From contig CM049317.1 in NCBI GenBank assembly GCA_026874595.1, forward strand, positions 32,476,901 through 32,540,900: a stretch of DNA of 64,000 nucleotides. The letters run 5' to 3'. The notes beneath the pieces are model-generated. The model was not told the DNA's origin. It saw nothing but the letters and a program-made list of their open reading frames with translations, and did not search any database. This DNA is from Sipunculus nudus (taxonomy: Eukaryota > Annelida > Sipuncula > Golfingiida > Sipunculidae). Shown piece by piece: positions 1 to 12,859 of the stretch. The position numbers were made by a program, and so were the translations under genes. The first letter of the stretch is position 1. Every line of letters begins with the position of its first letter.

Positions 1-1349
1 CGAGAAATATATCTGAGTCGTACAGCATAATAATATGCGGTCGACGATTAATCCCATTCACGTCACCTTATATTACTGTGCATTGACTTTTGTGTCGCCG
101 TACATTTCACATAAATTGTTTTATGGGAACCTGTGACAGCTGTACATAGTTTAGATAAGGATGAATAACCCAGTATAACAGGAAGGAGATTTTGGTTTTT
201 AAAAAAATCATTAGATATCTACATTGTGTTACATCAATAATTTTATGGCTTGACGAAACTCGTTATTCAGCGTGCATTCTATGTATTTGCTATAATAAAT
301 TTCAATTACACTACCACAGTTCAAATTGAATTATATTTATATAAATACAGCTTCATTCGTTATCAGCAATACATAGAGTCAAATTGAAACTCAATGAAAC
401 TATAATGCCTTGATTATTAGTGTGCGTATGTCTGTAGTCTGGATTTCAGTTAATGCATTGCATACGTTCAGAGGACAAGGAAATACAGGGCTGAACTTTC
501 AGTATAAGTAACGTGTGATAAATTATCAGACACTGGAACTGATTGTGGACGACATAACAGAAAACAAGAAATTGGACTATAACCTTCTCCAGAATTCTCG
601 ATCTTCTCTGGGTACACATCAAACGTTTATCACTTTTCAGCAGCTCAGCTCAACATGTCATCTTTCGAACAGAGCCCTTATACTACTATATTCCTATACT
701 GTCAAAGAATCATCTGAATATTAAGACATATGATTTTTTCAGATTGTTCCTTCGGTATAACCATAACTCCCCACAAAAATTCATGAAAATAAAAGTTCCC
801 AAGTTCTTAAAAGATTAAACAACTATGTAACCAATGATATACCTTGCAGAGGTATTAATAACGTCAGGGCAAACATGAGATATATACACACCGTCACGCT
901 GAAAGCTGTCATGTATCTACCAGATCTCATTCTTTTCGCTACGGAGGTTAATAGATTGGTCGCGAAGCTTCACAACCAAATGTATGAGGGGTTAAAAGTC
1001 ATCTTCTTTCCCGCAATACTAATCTTGATCTAATTAATTATCTGTTGTTTTAATGGTACAAAGGGCCTCCATTAGATCTCAGTAAACCAGCAATCACACT
1101 TCATCGGTTTACAAGCATATTAAATGGTCTTATTTGAATTCGTTTAAACGTCTTAAAATATGGCATGATAAGGCATAAACCCAACACAGACACACGAGAA
1201 ACCAGACAATGCGGAGAATGTTGGCAGAGGAGTAATGTTTTAAACTTTGTTGACACGTTAAAAATATCTTGTGTATTCCAGACAAAAGGTATAACAATAC
1301 AGCATAAACGCTGGTAACCAGCTGGTTCACAAGGGACAAATAGATACAA
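1..1349. other. No gene seen; AT-rich unique sequence
   Basis: Short open frames here (longest about 80 codons) have no recognisable motif and are at chance length for AT-rich DNA. No RNA gene or structured repeat was seen. Confidence 0.6.
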
Positions 1350-2405
1350 TGTGTACCCTGTCTGTCTGGGTGCTCAAAATCACGTTTCTGGTTCGTAGCT
1401 CAAAGATTATAGGTCACCATGACCTTATTTCAGGTTTCAAAGGAGATATGCCAAGGACAACCCTAAATTTTATGGAAGAAGAGTTTAAGGGTAATGGATA
1501 CAATCTGTGCCACGCCTGAGAGTGACTGCTGATAATCATGTTTCTGGCCAGTAGCTTGCAAAATACAGGACACCATGATCGGATTTTAAATTTCAAAGAT
1601 TTGAGGGCTTAAAGATACAATGTGTGCCGTATCTGACTATATTTGACAAGTATTATTAGAATTAAGTTACCTTATTTCAGGATTCACAGGGGACTTGCCA
1701 AGGACCTCCCTGGACTCTACTATAAAAGGTTCAAAGGAAAATAATTGTATGTCTGTCTGGGTGCTACAATTCTTATTTTTGGCCCATAGCTCACACCTTA
1801 GGGCCTTTTAGGACCCCATGACATAATTTCAGTTTTCCAAAGAGAAATGAATAGAACCTCCCTGGATGTTGTGTTAGAAGATATTAGTCCTAGTGAATAC
1901 AATGTGTGCCCATCTGACATTCACAGTGCTAAATGACGTCTTTATTCTATAGCTCACAGATTATAGATCATTATGATCTCATTTCGGGTTTCCGAGGAGA
2001 TTTGCCTAAAACCTCCTTGTATGTAGCGTTAGCAGATTATAGTCCTAACAGCAACAATTTCCTTCAGGTCGCAGAATATAGGTCACGGTGACCTAATTTC
2101 ATGTGTCCAAGGCAATATTTGCCCAGGACCTCAAGAATGTAACCTTAGAAGACCCTAGGCCTAATGGATTTACAATTTGTGTACGTCTGTCTGGATGCTC
2201 ATAATTATGTTTTCGGCCACTAGGTCGCAAAATATAGGACACTATGACCTTTTTTAGGTTTCCAAGGATATTTTAGAAGCTTCTAGGTCTAATGGTTACG
2301 ATGTGTGCCTTGTTAACGGACGGACGGTGTGACGGCCGGACGGACGACGGACAAAGGGTTATCGCTATAGGCTCAGCGACTTACGATCAGCTGAGCTCAT
2401 AAAAC
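1350..2405 (+). repeat. R1 dispersed repeat, 3' portion (copy 1)
   Basis: About five degenerate units of roughly 170-200 bp. Each runs through 'tag-ctca-aa', 'ac-atgacct-atttcagg-tt-c-aagga', 'cc-aggacct', 'aga', 'cctaatgg-tacaatgtgtgcc'. The last unit leads into a terminal tail with repeated GGACGG near 2320-2350, then 'acggacaaagggttatcgc' and 'gatcagctgagct' ending about 2400. The same unit logic and tail close the array at 19.4-21.5 kb. No coding capacity is seen. It is an unclassified non-autonomous repeat; the GGACGG tail is one I recall from molluscan genomes (from memory, not checked). Confidence 0.7.
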
Positions 2406-5400
2406 AAAATAGCGGCCCTTGCGATTCTTGCACTGAATGCGTGGTTTCATGAAAGTCAAATGAAACAGATGCTTCAACTCATACCCATCTCAAATGTTAA
2501 TCATATTCATGTGCCAACCAATGTATAATTTCCACATTATCGATTACAGCCATTTTTAAGATCAATATAACAAACTGGTCGACCGACACAACTGGCTTAT
2601 TATAATATAAGATGACACTTATTTCATTTAATATTACTATATATATAAGTATGCTATAGCATGTTCATCATCCAGTTGACAAAAAAAGGTTGGTTCATGT
2701 GTCGGAAACAGTATCATTGTTTTTTTTGCCTAAATACATATTTATTTACATTACCCTGATATTGATGACAAATTGTCTTTTTTTTATCCTAGTGGATTAT
2801 GATATGGTTTTAATAGGCTTGTTTTAACATCAGTGTGTTGCATAAGCATGAAATGACGAAAAACTAAAAAATTACTGGATGTTAAATCTTGCTGAAACAT
2901 ATATATTTGATAATTATACCTTTTATTGCAAGATATACCATTTATTTCAGAATTTATCTTTGAGAGGACAAACTATACTAAAAGTGCTTCCCCAAAGTCC
3001 AGGAAAAGCTTCATTGTTTTTATTTAATCACCTTTACTTAAAGCTTGGGTACTAATTACAAGAGATGTAGGTTCATATATTTTATTTTCTACCATCAAGG
3101 TATATGTTTAGTCAGGAGGCTCTTCACGTGGGCCTTCATCCCGTGTGTATGAACTCACGTGGTTTGTTACACGGGGCAATGGTGATGCTAGATGGTCATT
3201 TCCTCAATCATTATTTTTATTTTATCAGTATTTTCCATTTCGTTCTGAGTCAACACGCTAAGTTTACTTAAAAATAAGTTCACCAACTGAAGTTAAATAA
3301 ACGATAAAATATCACTCTATTTTATACTATAACAGCTTCTTTCTATCATATATTTACAGGTACAAATGTTTGGTAAAGATTTAATTTTGCATCCACGTAT
3401 TCATTCTTTGTCAACTTTCATTTTATGAATGTTTTTGTGTTGCAATAATATCTTACCTCCCCCCCCCCCAAAAAAAAAGGAATGCTCCAGTGAGAATCCA
3501 TCATTTATGATGAAGGTTAATGTAAAACATGGCCGTATCCATGACGATCTTTTTCTTCGGTTTCAAGGATATTTAAAGTATTACCAAAAGTATCTTTGAT
3601 ATATAAGCAACCATAATTATGAAATGACGCTAAGTTTGTGTTCCGCATAGAATACAGAGTAATGGATCTGAAGTATTTATTTGGTAAAGTCATGTTAACT
3701 TTGTGTTTTCATTATTTAGTTTGATTAAATAATGAATTGAAATAAAAAAAAAATATTATAGATACTAGTGAATTACTAAACATGATTACCATACATAAAT
3801 ATCAGCCATGAGTCATCGGAGATTATGCTCCATCGCCACATTTTGTATGCGTCTATCTCGCTCCAAAACACCATTTTCTTCCTTATCTGATCACGGTTAG
3901 CGTCGGTATCTTCGACTTAATTACCACCCAAGTTGCCACAAAATTCCCGAGCATAGGGCGGGGAAGAGTTCCTCAGGCACAAAGCTTCTTTGACTTTCTC
4001 CCTATTTGTATCGAATATCGTTTAATATGTGTCTTACATGTTACATTCATTTATAGCTTGATCTATAGAACAAGCTGTCTTATATACATTTACATCCTTC
4101 AAATATTACTGAGTGTCTAGGTAATCTAAAATGTTACAGGAAACATAAATATCTTGAGAATTAAGATGACAATATAAGGACATAACGTATTAAATTGAAC
4201 TATCAAACTATAGTTTTTGAACTATGTTATTGGCCGGTTGGCCATGTGTGACCTTATAAATCCTACAGTCTATCCAATCGTTTGTCTACTTGTTGCTGAA
4301 GAATAAACGTTGAGAGTGAAGACCATACTGTTAATTAAGAACTTAGCCCGGTTTTACATCATTAGATGCTATTTTCCAGTTTTGTTATGTTTGGCTAGGG
4401 AATTTAGAAAAAGTTATCGAACGTCTCAACATATCATTGGTGTTTCTTTTAATATAAGTAAACAACTCAGTATGTGTATTATTCAAGTTTGTTTGTTTAA
4501 AATTTTAGAGTGGTTTGATTTAGCTTCTTATATTATTCTTTTAGTAAATACATTAAGTCTCACCAGTGTAAGGCAGAACCTTTTAAGGGGCAGTTTTTTT
4601 TATACGCATAGGCATTTTTTAACATGAATTATGTCTTCTTGGGGATCTGACAAAGCTCAGGCCATGTTACTGACGACATAATTATTTCTTAACAGTAACA
4701 AAGACACATTCTGATTATCGCAGAATATTATCAAAACGGACGCTCCAAATAATCAAATACTATGGGTGAAATAAATTGAAACTGGTCTAGTATACTATAT
4801 TGTGTATGCCCACGATATAATCATTAAAATTAACGGTAACAGTTCACTTTGTTTAAATACTAACCTTCGTATTTACAGCCGGGGCGATTTTTCAAAACAC
4901 GTTTCCCGACAACTGTGGATGCTGAAATCAGTACGAAATATATTATTTTTAAGGGCATGTCCGATATTATAAGTTTGGTTCGCTGGGTTTTACTCTATTG
5001 TCCGTGACCAGAATATCTGCCCTCAATAAAGATATCTAAAACCTGTCTCCAGATAGATACAGTTCCTGTAAGAGAAAGAAATATTTATGAAACATATTCC
5101 AAGCACGATGCGAGATAGAAAAAGACAACAAAAATTATATTTCTTCCTGTTATGTGTAAACACCCCGTGAGTAATCATAATTTTCGAATCCTTTAATTTC
5201 CTCCTTGAAAAGCACATTTATAATTAGTTTTGACAGACATGTCTTACTTGATGAACATATATGGAACGACAGCAGGCTTTTCACTTACAGCAATCTCGGG
5301 GGTCCAGGTATAACTTTACTATATCCTGTATACAAGGGAAAAATAGACTTTCATTTAGATCCTGAAACCAAATGAGGGTACAAATGACACTACATGCCAC

Positions 5401-5692
5401 TACAGACTGAAGTGTTTGATAAAAAAATCCCTAAAAAAGAAAAAAAATCGAATAATCGTCAAAATAAATATTTAATTTTTATGTTATATATTTTGACACT
5501 GCAGGTATAGGATTAACATCTCCAAATAAAATCAAGTTTGTTCTTCTTTTAATGTTTGAGATACAAAAGATTTGGTACACAGGTACTTTTAAAATAATTT
5601 TTTAACATATTACTCGAAGCCGAGTATTCCCCTGTTCTATTAATATAACGTAAATGAAATGATTATAATGTAATGAGAAATCTGATACACCT

Positions 5693-5695
<3 letters not shown>
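2406..5695. other. No gene seen
   Basis: AT-rich sequence with a C11/A8 homopolymer junction near 3458-3478. A 105-codon open frame at 4310-4627 (+) starts with GTG, is rich in Ile/Leu/Phe as expected of AT-rich DNA, and has no recognisable domain. Confidence 0.5.
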
Positions 5696-5732
<37 letters not shown>

Positions 5733-5796
5733 AATATATATGTATTATATGTATATATATACAGAGCCAGAATTTAAGTATCTTTATGAAGTGATT

Positions 5797-5843
<47 letters not shown>
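5696..5843. repeat. (TA)n microsatellites, two tracts
   Basis: Pure TA runs at about 5696-5725 and 5799-5843, with an impure AT stretch and a short unique piece between. The second tract directly abuts the decayed LINE fragment. Confidence 0.95.
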
Positions 5844-5845
<2 letters not shown>

Positions 5846-5846
<1 letters not shown>

Positions 5847-6272
5847 CCTTTATTAGCGCATGACAGGCTAAAAGCCTCCGAAAGTTGGCGCCAAAAACGT
5901 CTGTCTTGTGCAGGTGCAATCCACGGGGTGACAATGATACTCGAGTTCTCACCAGCTAGGTTTCTGCTTGCCCTTCATCTCCAGCCGAACCATTAGACAC
6001 TCTGGCCCAACCTGAGTTGAATCTTGCAAGATCTTCTTTTCTCATTTGAATTATATGTCTTCTACTATAACAGTTGTCTGGTTTCTGATCAACCGTAGTG
6101 TCTTCCTGTCATGTCCAGTTATTCCAAGCAACATGCGCTCACAGACCTGCTAACACCACCTTGGTCTTAATATTACCAAAAACAAATTGTGCATGATCCA
6201 TGAAACGCCCAAAGGTGGTCTTCATACGAAATGATGTTCTCTAACAGAAAAATGGCATCTCGATCTGTCAGG

Positions 6273-6275
<3 letters not shown>
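5846..6275 (-). mobile_element. Decayed LINE reverse-transcriptase C-terminal fragment
   Basis: On the minus strand about 6150-6050 reads ERMLLGITGHDRKT followed by LRLIRNQTTV. This fits the 'RMLGIS..D...N..IR..T...DV' segment downstream of the catalytic core in non-LTR retrotransposons. After a stop and apparent frameshift, RKEDLARFNSGWARVSNGS continues like the 'LKWRWAGHVARM' region. Stops and frame changes show it is dead. The piece is bounded on both sides by (TA)n tracts, and no catalytic YxDD motif or 3' end is present. The LINE clade cannot be set from this piece. It could also be an RT-like relic captured in another repeat. Confidence 0.5.
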
Positions 6276-6332
<57 letters not shown>

Positions 6333-6360
6333 GCATATATATATATACGTATATATATAC
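6276..6360. repeat. (TA)n microsatellite
   Basis: TA run 6277-6324, becoming impure to about 6360. It forms the other border of the LINE relic. Confidence 0.95.
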
Positions 6361-6370
6361 ATAATGCATC

Positions 6371-6413
6371 TAACGAAAATGGTCAGTTACACATAAACTG
6401 ACCTTTTTCGTTA
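6371..6413. repeat. Short inverted repeat (18-bp arms)
   Basis: TAACGAAAATGGTCAGTT at 6371-6388 pairs with 6396-6413 with one mismatch around a 7-bp loop. It lies next to a (TA)n tract, the arrangement also seen at 11.7 and 16.8 kb. It may be a tiny MITE remnant. Confidence 0.75.
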
Positions 6414-6530
6414 TATATTTTGGATATATAATGTTAAACTTACAATTTTCATTTTATAATCTGTGTATCAGCTCTTACCATCAAGCCTTTAGAGTACTTT
6501 TGGATTCGTTAAGCACTCATATACTACTAG

Positions 6531-6560
<30 letters not shown>
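6531..6560. repeat. (TA)n microsatellite
   Basis: Fifteen TA units. Confidence 0.95.
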
Positions 6561-6564
<4 letters not shown>

Positions 6565-7474
6565 TCCTACTTCTGTTCATGTAAGTGTATTCAGTTATAA
6601 ACTGTAGGGACCCATTTATTAAATAATTATACTCCCTATACCCGTTTCTAGATATAAGCCTAAATCTTGAAGGCTTCGCCTTGCACAGGTGATTTATTTC
6701 GTTGTATCCATTTATAAACATGTGGGGTCCCTGTTACAATGGTCGCCTAGCGTAATCCAAAAGCGTTCAAGAACGACATTTTGATTTTTGTACTTTTTGT
6801 CCATTAATACCAGCAGACTTCATCAGACTGCGACACCGATACTTGTTCAGAGAGAGAAAGACAAACCAGAGGGTCAAGAGTGTCCCATGCTCTCACAAAC
6901 AACAGTTAATGACCTTTTTACTTTCGCACATGCATAATCACATCTGGTATTATTGTTTGCACTATGGGCACGTGTACCACCTGTTTTAATAGCCCGTGCA
7001 TTTATCTATAGATAAACAGGCGAGCACTACGTCTATGTCTGTGATAAATGCTATCATGTGGAATAGGTAGGGCCGGAGGCCTCAGCTCAGACACACACAA
7101 CTTTAATAAGACACCAAATAAGAGATATACTGGTTTTGTGTGTTGTAATATTAAGGAGAGCAACTTTAATGTTGCAACCTTGCTGACCTGTTCAACCAGC
7201 GTTTGCTTGCTGTATTGCGCATTGGAGGATTGCGCCAGAAGGGGTGATCTACACTGAAGTGTTGTGGTGCACCATGTTGTCAATTTAAATGTTTTACGTA
7301 GAGTCCGTCATGCTTCAATCCTACCAAACTCTATAAAGCTATTGGAGGCGAACAAGTCCTGGTAAGCGGTATTTATACACAATAGCCGAGGTTATCAGCA
7401 GTTTTTTCTATAACTGGTAATGCCTGTACCCTGTTTACGACGTCCCAAACGGTATCTATGTGATCAGTGTTTAA
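6561..7474. other. No gene seen
   Basis: Moderate GC near 7010-7260, where both strands are open for 70-93 codons, but no motif is recognised and no splice context supports an exon. Confidence 0.5.
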
Positions 7475-7477
7475 TTA

Positions 7478-7645
7478 ATTTGACTCCGTGATGGAGGACT
7501 CTAGCGCGGACTCGAGTCCATCATTTAGGGACTCTAGCTTGAACTGGAGCGTCCTTGACTCAGACCTGTGCTCTGTCTCCTTGAAAAGGACTCGAGAAAC
7601 CAGGTGAAGTCTATCTCCAGTCCAACAGAAGGAGAGCTGTGATAT
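7478..7645. repeat. GGACTC-rich degenerate repeat
   Basis: Repeated GACTC/GAGTC words, including the palindrome GGACTCGAGTCC at about 7507. A related block rich in GGACTCGGACT occurs at 46.77-46.87 kb. This looks like a degenerate simple-sequence repeat rather than a gene. Confidence 0.55.
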
Positions 7646-9140
7646 ACAAAAACATAAAGACAATTATATAAATGTCACACCACTAGAGATGTAAAAAACC
7701 AACTGGCTGAAAACCATGCATACGTACACTCCAAAAGATATATAAGGCATGAGTTAACAAAAACAAATCAGTAAATTAAAGAGAACACACACTTACGTTT
7801 CTCTTGAGAGGCGTCCCATACATAAAAGCAGTGATGATCATAAAAGTTCAATAATAATCACATGAACAACCACCAAGTCCGTTAATTTCAGTACACAGAG
7901 TAGTCCCTTGTTTATACTTCTCCTGATCACATGACACACGTGACATCCGAGTATTAATATTGCGTTCCTGACTTACCGTTTGTTTGCGCTATGTTAACAG
8001 TACAAAAGGTCCACCTTTAGATACACGGAGCTCCGACTACCAACAATCCCTCGTTGGTGTACAGCATAATTCTCAAAACATAGTTCACGCATTACTCACT
8101 GATTAGCGCACAGACGATTCTATCTTGACTTAGAGTCAATGTCTTTCACAGCTGATGTCCCCCGGAATCATCCAGCTCTAGGTAACCGAACATGCTTCCA
8201 CACAGCGATATCCAATATGTGTGTTATACGAAACATTCATTTATATAACATAAACTGTAACATACAATCGGTTTCCAAAGGCTTAACTTGGAAGTCAAAT
8301 TGTAAATACGGAGCTGTATTATATAAGCTGCAATAATAAAAGCAATCCACTTGAACCACAGTGCCCTAAAGGGTATGGTGGAGGCATTTATAGAAATCTG
8401 TATCACGGGAATAAACAGTTTTATTCCATGTATAACTGCTTTCCAAAGGAAGGACTTAGGGAGACGCTTTCGTTGGTTACAATCGTTTTCTGGAATAGCG
8501 TCATATCGACCCTCTGGCATTACGACCAGATTACTTGCCCCAGTGTCATTACATCTAAGTCTGAGGTACGCATTATAAGGCCTTACGAAGATGCAAATAT
8601 TTTCGTCATTTCTGACAACGCCTCATGATCTACAGGTACACTGTCAATCAACATAAACCAGACCAATCATTTGCAATTTTTGTGTACTTTAAAAAAAAAA
8701 CAAACATGAGCGAGAAAAGTTCCGTTTTAACCCAGCACATTGGTAAACTTCTCGGCATGTTTGTTGAATTTATGACCGAATGAACACAAGCAAGGCGCGC
8801 ACAGGTTACAGGATGCAGGCAGCTTGCAGGCGAAGGAAAGGACCCGTGTCCATGGAGACGGTGTTTCAGTTTGGGTTGTGAGCTGACATGTATACTATTG
8901 TGTAAATTCATCAATCTTAGCATAATATTGAGATTTTGAGCCGTTTACCACAAAATGAATGCAACCTAACGCAAGCCCACTGCGATACATTCCTCGATAT
9001 TACTAGTATCACGACTCGAGTAGGCTTACCAGCCCAATTATCCGATTGCTTACTGAGTCGGGTCGTCACGGCTATTTCTGGAAATACTTTGATTCCTCTG
9101 GTATATGTGAGATCTGTTTTGCTTAACATTAAAATATATT
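7646..9140. other. No gene seen; contains a segment shared with 37.95-38.05 kb
   Basis: 8500-8560 ('tagcgtcatatcgaccctct', then 'cattacgaccagattact') and 9050-9075 ('tgagtcgggtcgtcac') match 37955-38035 in the same orientation, with about 480 bp extra here. Otherwise there is no coding signal. A 98-codon minus frame at 8224-8520 has no recognisable domain. Confidence 0.45.
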
Positions 9141-9149
9141 ATAGATAGT

Positions 9150-10045
9150 TTTCTCGTAGACCAGACAGGTGGCGCCACCTTCCTTCCAATTTTCGTAGAA
9201 TACATTTATGTCCTTTATCAGGGATGGTTTGCCGTTTCAGCCTGAATTTTTGCAAGTCCATCGATCTAGGATACTCTGATCTTGTACACTAGCCTAGTGG
9301 TGCAACCTACAGTTGCTTATCCATAGCGTCCATCCATTAACTTGTTTTTTTTTTTAGGAAATTGTACATTTCTCAGGGGTGTAAGTTTCAGCCAAGAAAT
9401 TTGCAGGTTTAACAGCTTTGTCATGGACCAGGCAGAAGCGCCACCTACCGTTCCGTTTTTTATAGAATATGTTGGTGTCTTCTTTTCAGGGCTGGTTTGG
9501 TGTATCAGCCTGAAACAAGACATGTCTATAGATCTTGGTATGGACTATCTTGTGTTTAAGTCTGGTGATGCTACCTTCAATCAATTTTATCTGGCGTCCA
9601 TATGTTGATCTGTCTTGGTAAATTTCACACGTCTCAGGAGCTGTTCAATCTAATTGCCTGAAATGTTGCATGCCCATCCTTCTTGGGTAGATTTCTCAGA
9701 CAGAAAAGATGTTGCAACCTTCAATCATTTCTTTGTAAAAAAAACACATTTATGTATTTATCTTAGTAGTACTTTGATGTATCTGCCTGAAATTTTGTGC
9801 CCATAGATCTAGCATTGCATTATTGTGTACACATTATTGGTGGTGACACCTACACTAATATTTTGTTTCGTCTATCCGTATGTCTTGGGATACTTGGGCA
9901 TCTCTGATGCCACACCTTTGGAGGGTTGTCACGTAAGGAGAGATTTTGTGCTTCACTTTATCCGTGACATAGATTCAGATCTAATGTTTAAAGGTTGGAG
10001 ATATACTTATGGCTTCACCAGCTCAAAGCAAATTGCAGTTATCTA
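9150..10045 (-). repeat. Diverged R1-like tandem repeats
   Basis: Units of about 220-250 bp. The first carries the 14-bp palindrome AGGTGGCGCCACCT at 9167-9180. Recurring words are 'agcctgaa', 'tttatc-gggctggtttg', 'catagatct' and 'gcgtccat'. Word order and sense match the inverted R1 copy at 48.2-49.2 kb, so this is a divergent minus-strand relative. Short open frames inside it are incidental. Confidence 0.55.
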
Positions 10046-11551
10046 TTAATATGTTTGTTTTGGAAATCTTGAAGTTTGGGAATTAATAATTATGTTGTGT
10101 GGACTAACTCATTTTGACATCAAAGCACCGGGGGTTGTGGTTGCAACATGAATTGTTAAAACAAGTATGGGTAAAAATACGGGTAACCGAGACTCAAGGA
10201 GAGAAATATGCTTTAAACACGTCGGGTCTACCAACAATCAGTGTTCAAAGAGGACATGTATTTCCCTTAATTTTATTCAATGTGGTTACTTAAGAAGATC
10301 TTATAGAAAACCCATTATGGGGTTAAAAATGCTTCATGTTTGCAAAATACTTATAATCTTTTTCAATTGTGCTTAATTTTCCTTTTTTAAATACCGATAA
10401 AAGATTTCATTATCGATATAAAAATATTCAAAGATGGAGCATATATATATGTGTGTACGTATGTGTGTGTGTGTGGACGTGTGTGCGTGTAACCTAACGA
10501 AGCTTAATGAGGCAAGCCAGTTTATATCTTCGTGTTAAAGATTTTATTTCAGTTTCCCTAAATGAATCAATACATTAATCAATTGCAATATTTCCTTTCA
10601 TTATCTGTAAATATAAACTTCAAATCATAATAATATCACCAATATCATACTTATCGCTTATACTCATACAATAATCAAGCCTCTTATTTAATCAATTATA
10701 TATGATTTATTGACTTATAGTAACTGCGCTCTTCAACAAATAAATGTATGATGCACATGTTTCGGGAAAAGTTATGTTTTTGTCATTTACACTGGTTTCT
10801 GGATCACTTATATAAATCGCAAATCCGATTTCATATAACTTAGAAGCATTTGATTGTTGTTCTACAAAGGAATTTTATGAGCCCATACTAATCATTATAA
10901 AATTATAAATCTGGCAAGCAGATAAGCACATAGCCACGCACACTGACAGACAGAATCAGACGTATAGCTGTATAAGCGTTCAAGGCAGAGTACACTGGAA
11001 GAGTCAATTATAAACAGATATCTAAAAAACAATATTTTATTAAAATGTTTCACAATATATGTAAGTTTTGTGAATCATCTTGTACGGGGAGCTCAGTATA
11101 AAATAAAATGAAATGAAATCATTCACAGAAAGACAAAAAACTTGCCTCACCCAAACGCCCAACCATTAAAACGTTAAATAAACACTTTAAATGTATCACA
11201 TCGATCAAAATAAGGAATAAATTAATATACTGGAATTTGATACATTCAACGACATCAAAACGTATACTCAGAACTATAAAATGAATACTAGTTGTAGGAA
11301 ATCAATACCAGACTACTCTGCCGGTCTCTTCTTTAGAAATAAGATAATTATACTTGATTAATGTGGTTCGATTCTTGTTCGAACTACAAGAAGTGGTCGT
11401 AGGAAAGAAAGACAGTGGTGTTAAGCATTTCGCCCCGTAAGAATATTTCTGAAATAAAATAAATATTTAAGATTATGTCAAATTGAATTATACTTCAATC
11501 ATTTCGCTTGGTTCGAGTTACAATAGGCTGTATCAGTATATGACATCAATG
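10046..11551. other. No gene seen; (TG)n-rich tract at 10440-10490
   Basis: AT-rich sequence. The only structure is an imperfect TA/TG microsatellite at 10440-10490. Confidence 0.55.
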
Positions 11552-11765
11552 TATACGGATTGACCTCAAAAATGATAATTAAAAACAGTAATCTCCCTAC
11601 ACAATTAAAAAACACATCGTTTTGTAGTATATAAAATGATGAAAATCCTGTTTTACCATTATTGTTTTCGAACTAATGAGGTTAGACCTTCCACCAATTG
11701 TTTATGTATATATATATATATATATTGTTTTCGAACTAATGAGGTTAGACTTTCCACCAATTGTT

Positions 11766-11807
<42 letters not shown>

Positions 11808-11980
11808 AACAATTGGTGGAAAGTCTAACCTCATTAGTTCGAAAACAATAATGGTAAAACAGGATTTTCATCATTTTATATACTACAAAACGATGTGTTT
11901 TTTAATTGTGTAGAGAGATTACTGTTTTTAATTATCATTTTTGAGGTCAATCCGTATACATCCGTATACATATATATATA
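11552..11980. repeat. Large inverted duplication with (TA)n centre
   Basis: The left arm starts 'gtatacggattgacctcaaa' at about 11552. The right arm ends with its complement at about 11960. Arms are nearly identical, including blocks around 'aacagtaatctcc', 'catcgttttgtagtat', 'gatgaaaatcctg' and 'tcgaactaatgagg'. Inside the left arm the innermost block of about 65 bp is duplicated in tandem (11664-11726 and 11727-11785), so the hairpin is asymmetric. The centre is (TA)n at 11770-11803. It is either a young foldback/MITE-type element or a copying/assembly artefact. Confidence 0.85.
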
Positions 11981-11989
11981 TATATATAT
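11968..11989. repeat. (TA)n microsatellite
   Basis: TA run between the inverted duplication and the SINE. Confidence 0.9.
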
Positions 11990-12133
11990 TGTTACGGGGT
12001 GACATAAAGCGGACCGATCTGGCTAGCTTGCTTTTCTGGCGAAGCGGTTGGAACGCCGGACATGTGCGCCACGGATATGGGTTCGAATCTCGGATCGCCC
12101 AATATTTTCCCCTGAGCAATTTGTCTTCGTAAC
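11990..12133 (+). mobile_element. tRNA-derived SINE
   Basis: An RNA polymerase III type-2 promoter is readable. Box A is TGGCGAAGCGGTTGG at 12037-12051 and box B is GGTTCGAATCT at 12080-12090, 28 bp after box A, the spacing of a tRNA. The sequence is tRNA-like but a clean cloverleaf is not assured, and (TA)n tracts flank it on both sides. The short ends (gttac ... gtaac) are complementary. Confidence 0.7.
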
Positions 12134-12424
12134 ATATATATATATATATATATATATATTCACCTCCTATTTAGAACGGTAGCTCCAACAGGAAGATGTC
12201 TACCTGTGTCCTTCCTGCCCTTACTTACGCACCAGGCTTTCACAGTCCGTCCTGTCTTTAATTCGTTAACCCGCATTGGGTGTACGAGAGGAGACAACTT
12301 TCTAGCAGCCTAGCCTGAAATATCAAGATGGAAATTAAATAATAGTAGAACAAGCTCTGCTTATGTTATATAGCCGAAAAAATCTGGAGAAAACTTGTTT
12401 TATCACTTGATGAACTAAGACCTA
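12134..12424. other. (TA)n tract then unassigned sequence
   Basis: TA run 12134-12159, followed by moderate-GC sequence 12160-12320 that may be the tail of the SINE or another relic. No reading frame is recognised. Confidence 0.45.
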
Positions 12425-12537
12425 GAAAGTTTCCTGAGGTAGCCATCAGCCCAGGCTGTTTCAGGCTCATATGCTACAAGAGATCTCACGACCGTACTGA
12501 CGACCATTTTGCACCCTCCTTCGGCCAAAGTTAAACA
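12425..12537 (-). pseudogene. Possible eroded TSP1 exon (block D)
   Basis: The minus-strand reading frame contains LAEGGCKMVV, then VVRSLVAYEPETAW and DGYLRKLSR. The 'R-RS-x-AY-xE' stretch followed by a 'xxLS' segment resembles the second half of the WSxC-type TSP1 modules of THSD7. The expected tryptophans and further cysteines are missing. It lies immediately downstream of blocks C, B and A on the same strand, which is the main reason for calling it. It may be chance. Confidence 0.25.
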
Positions 12538-12599
12538 CAGTTAATCGGCTTAAATCTGTAGTACATTATACGACTCTACTGGTTCCGTATATAATCGGT

Positions 12600-12714
12600 A
12601 AGAGGACTGTAATGCGAAAATCTTTGAAAGAGGAACAGAATTGATCCCGGGTTTAGAATGGTCGACATTTGCAGAGGGCCACCGGGATGCGCCAGTCCGA
12701 ACCGGAACGCAAAA
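12600..12714 (-). pseudogene. Eroded TSP1 exon, C-terminal half of a module (block C)
   Basis: A 3' splice acceptor (cacacattccag) precedes the block at 12714 on the minus strand. The frame reads FCVPVRTGASRWPSANV then DHSKPG. This fits the TSP1 pattern 'xCVxxxxG-xxxPxxxC-D-xxKP', with the second cysteine replaced by valine. It would follow block B, which ends inside the CG-G-R part of the same module. The frame stays open to about 12550 without more module signal, and no clear donor was found. Confidence 0.4.
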
Positions 12715-12859
12715 CTGGAATGTGTGACAGAGCCCAAAACCGGCGTGACTCACACCCTAACATCGTATTACAATCAAAATGTTGGTTGGAGCTTGTGAAC
12801 TAAGGTACAGCAATACAAAACTACAACTTGACATTAACCTAACTTCGATATAATCTCAC

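Noticed and set aside
4310-4627. 105-codon plus-strand frame
   Set aside because: Starts with GTG, hydrophobic by AT bias, no recognisable family.
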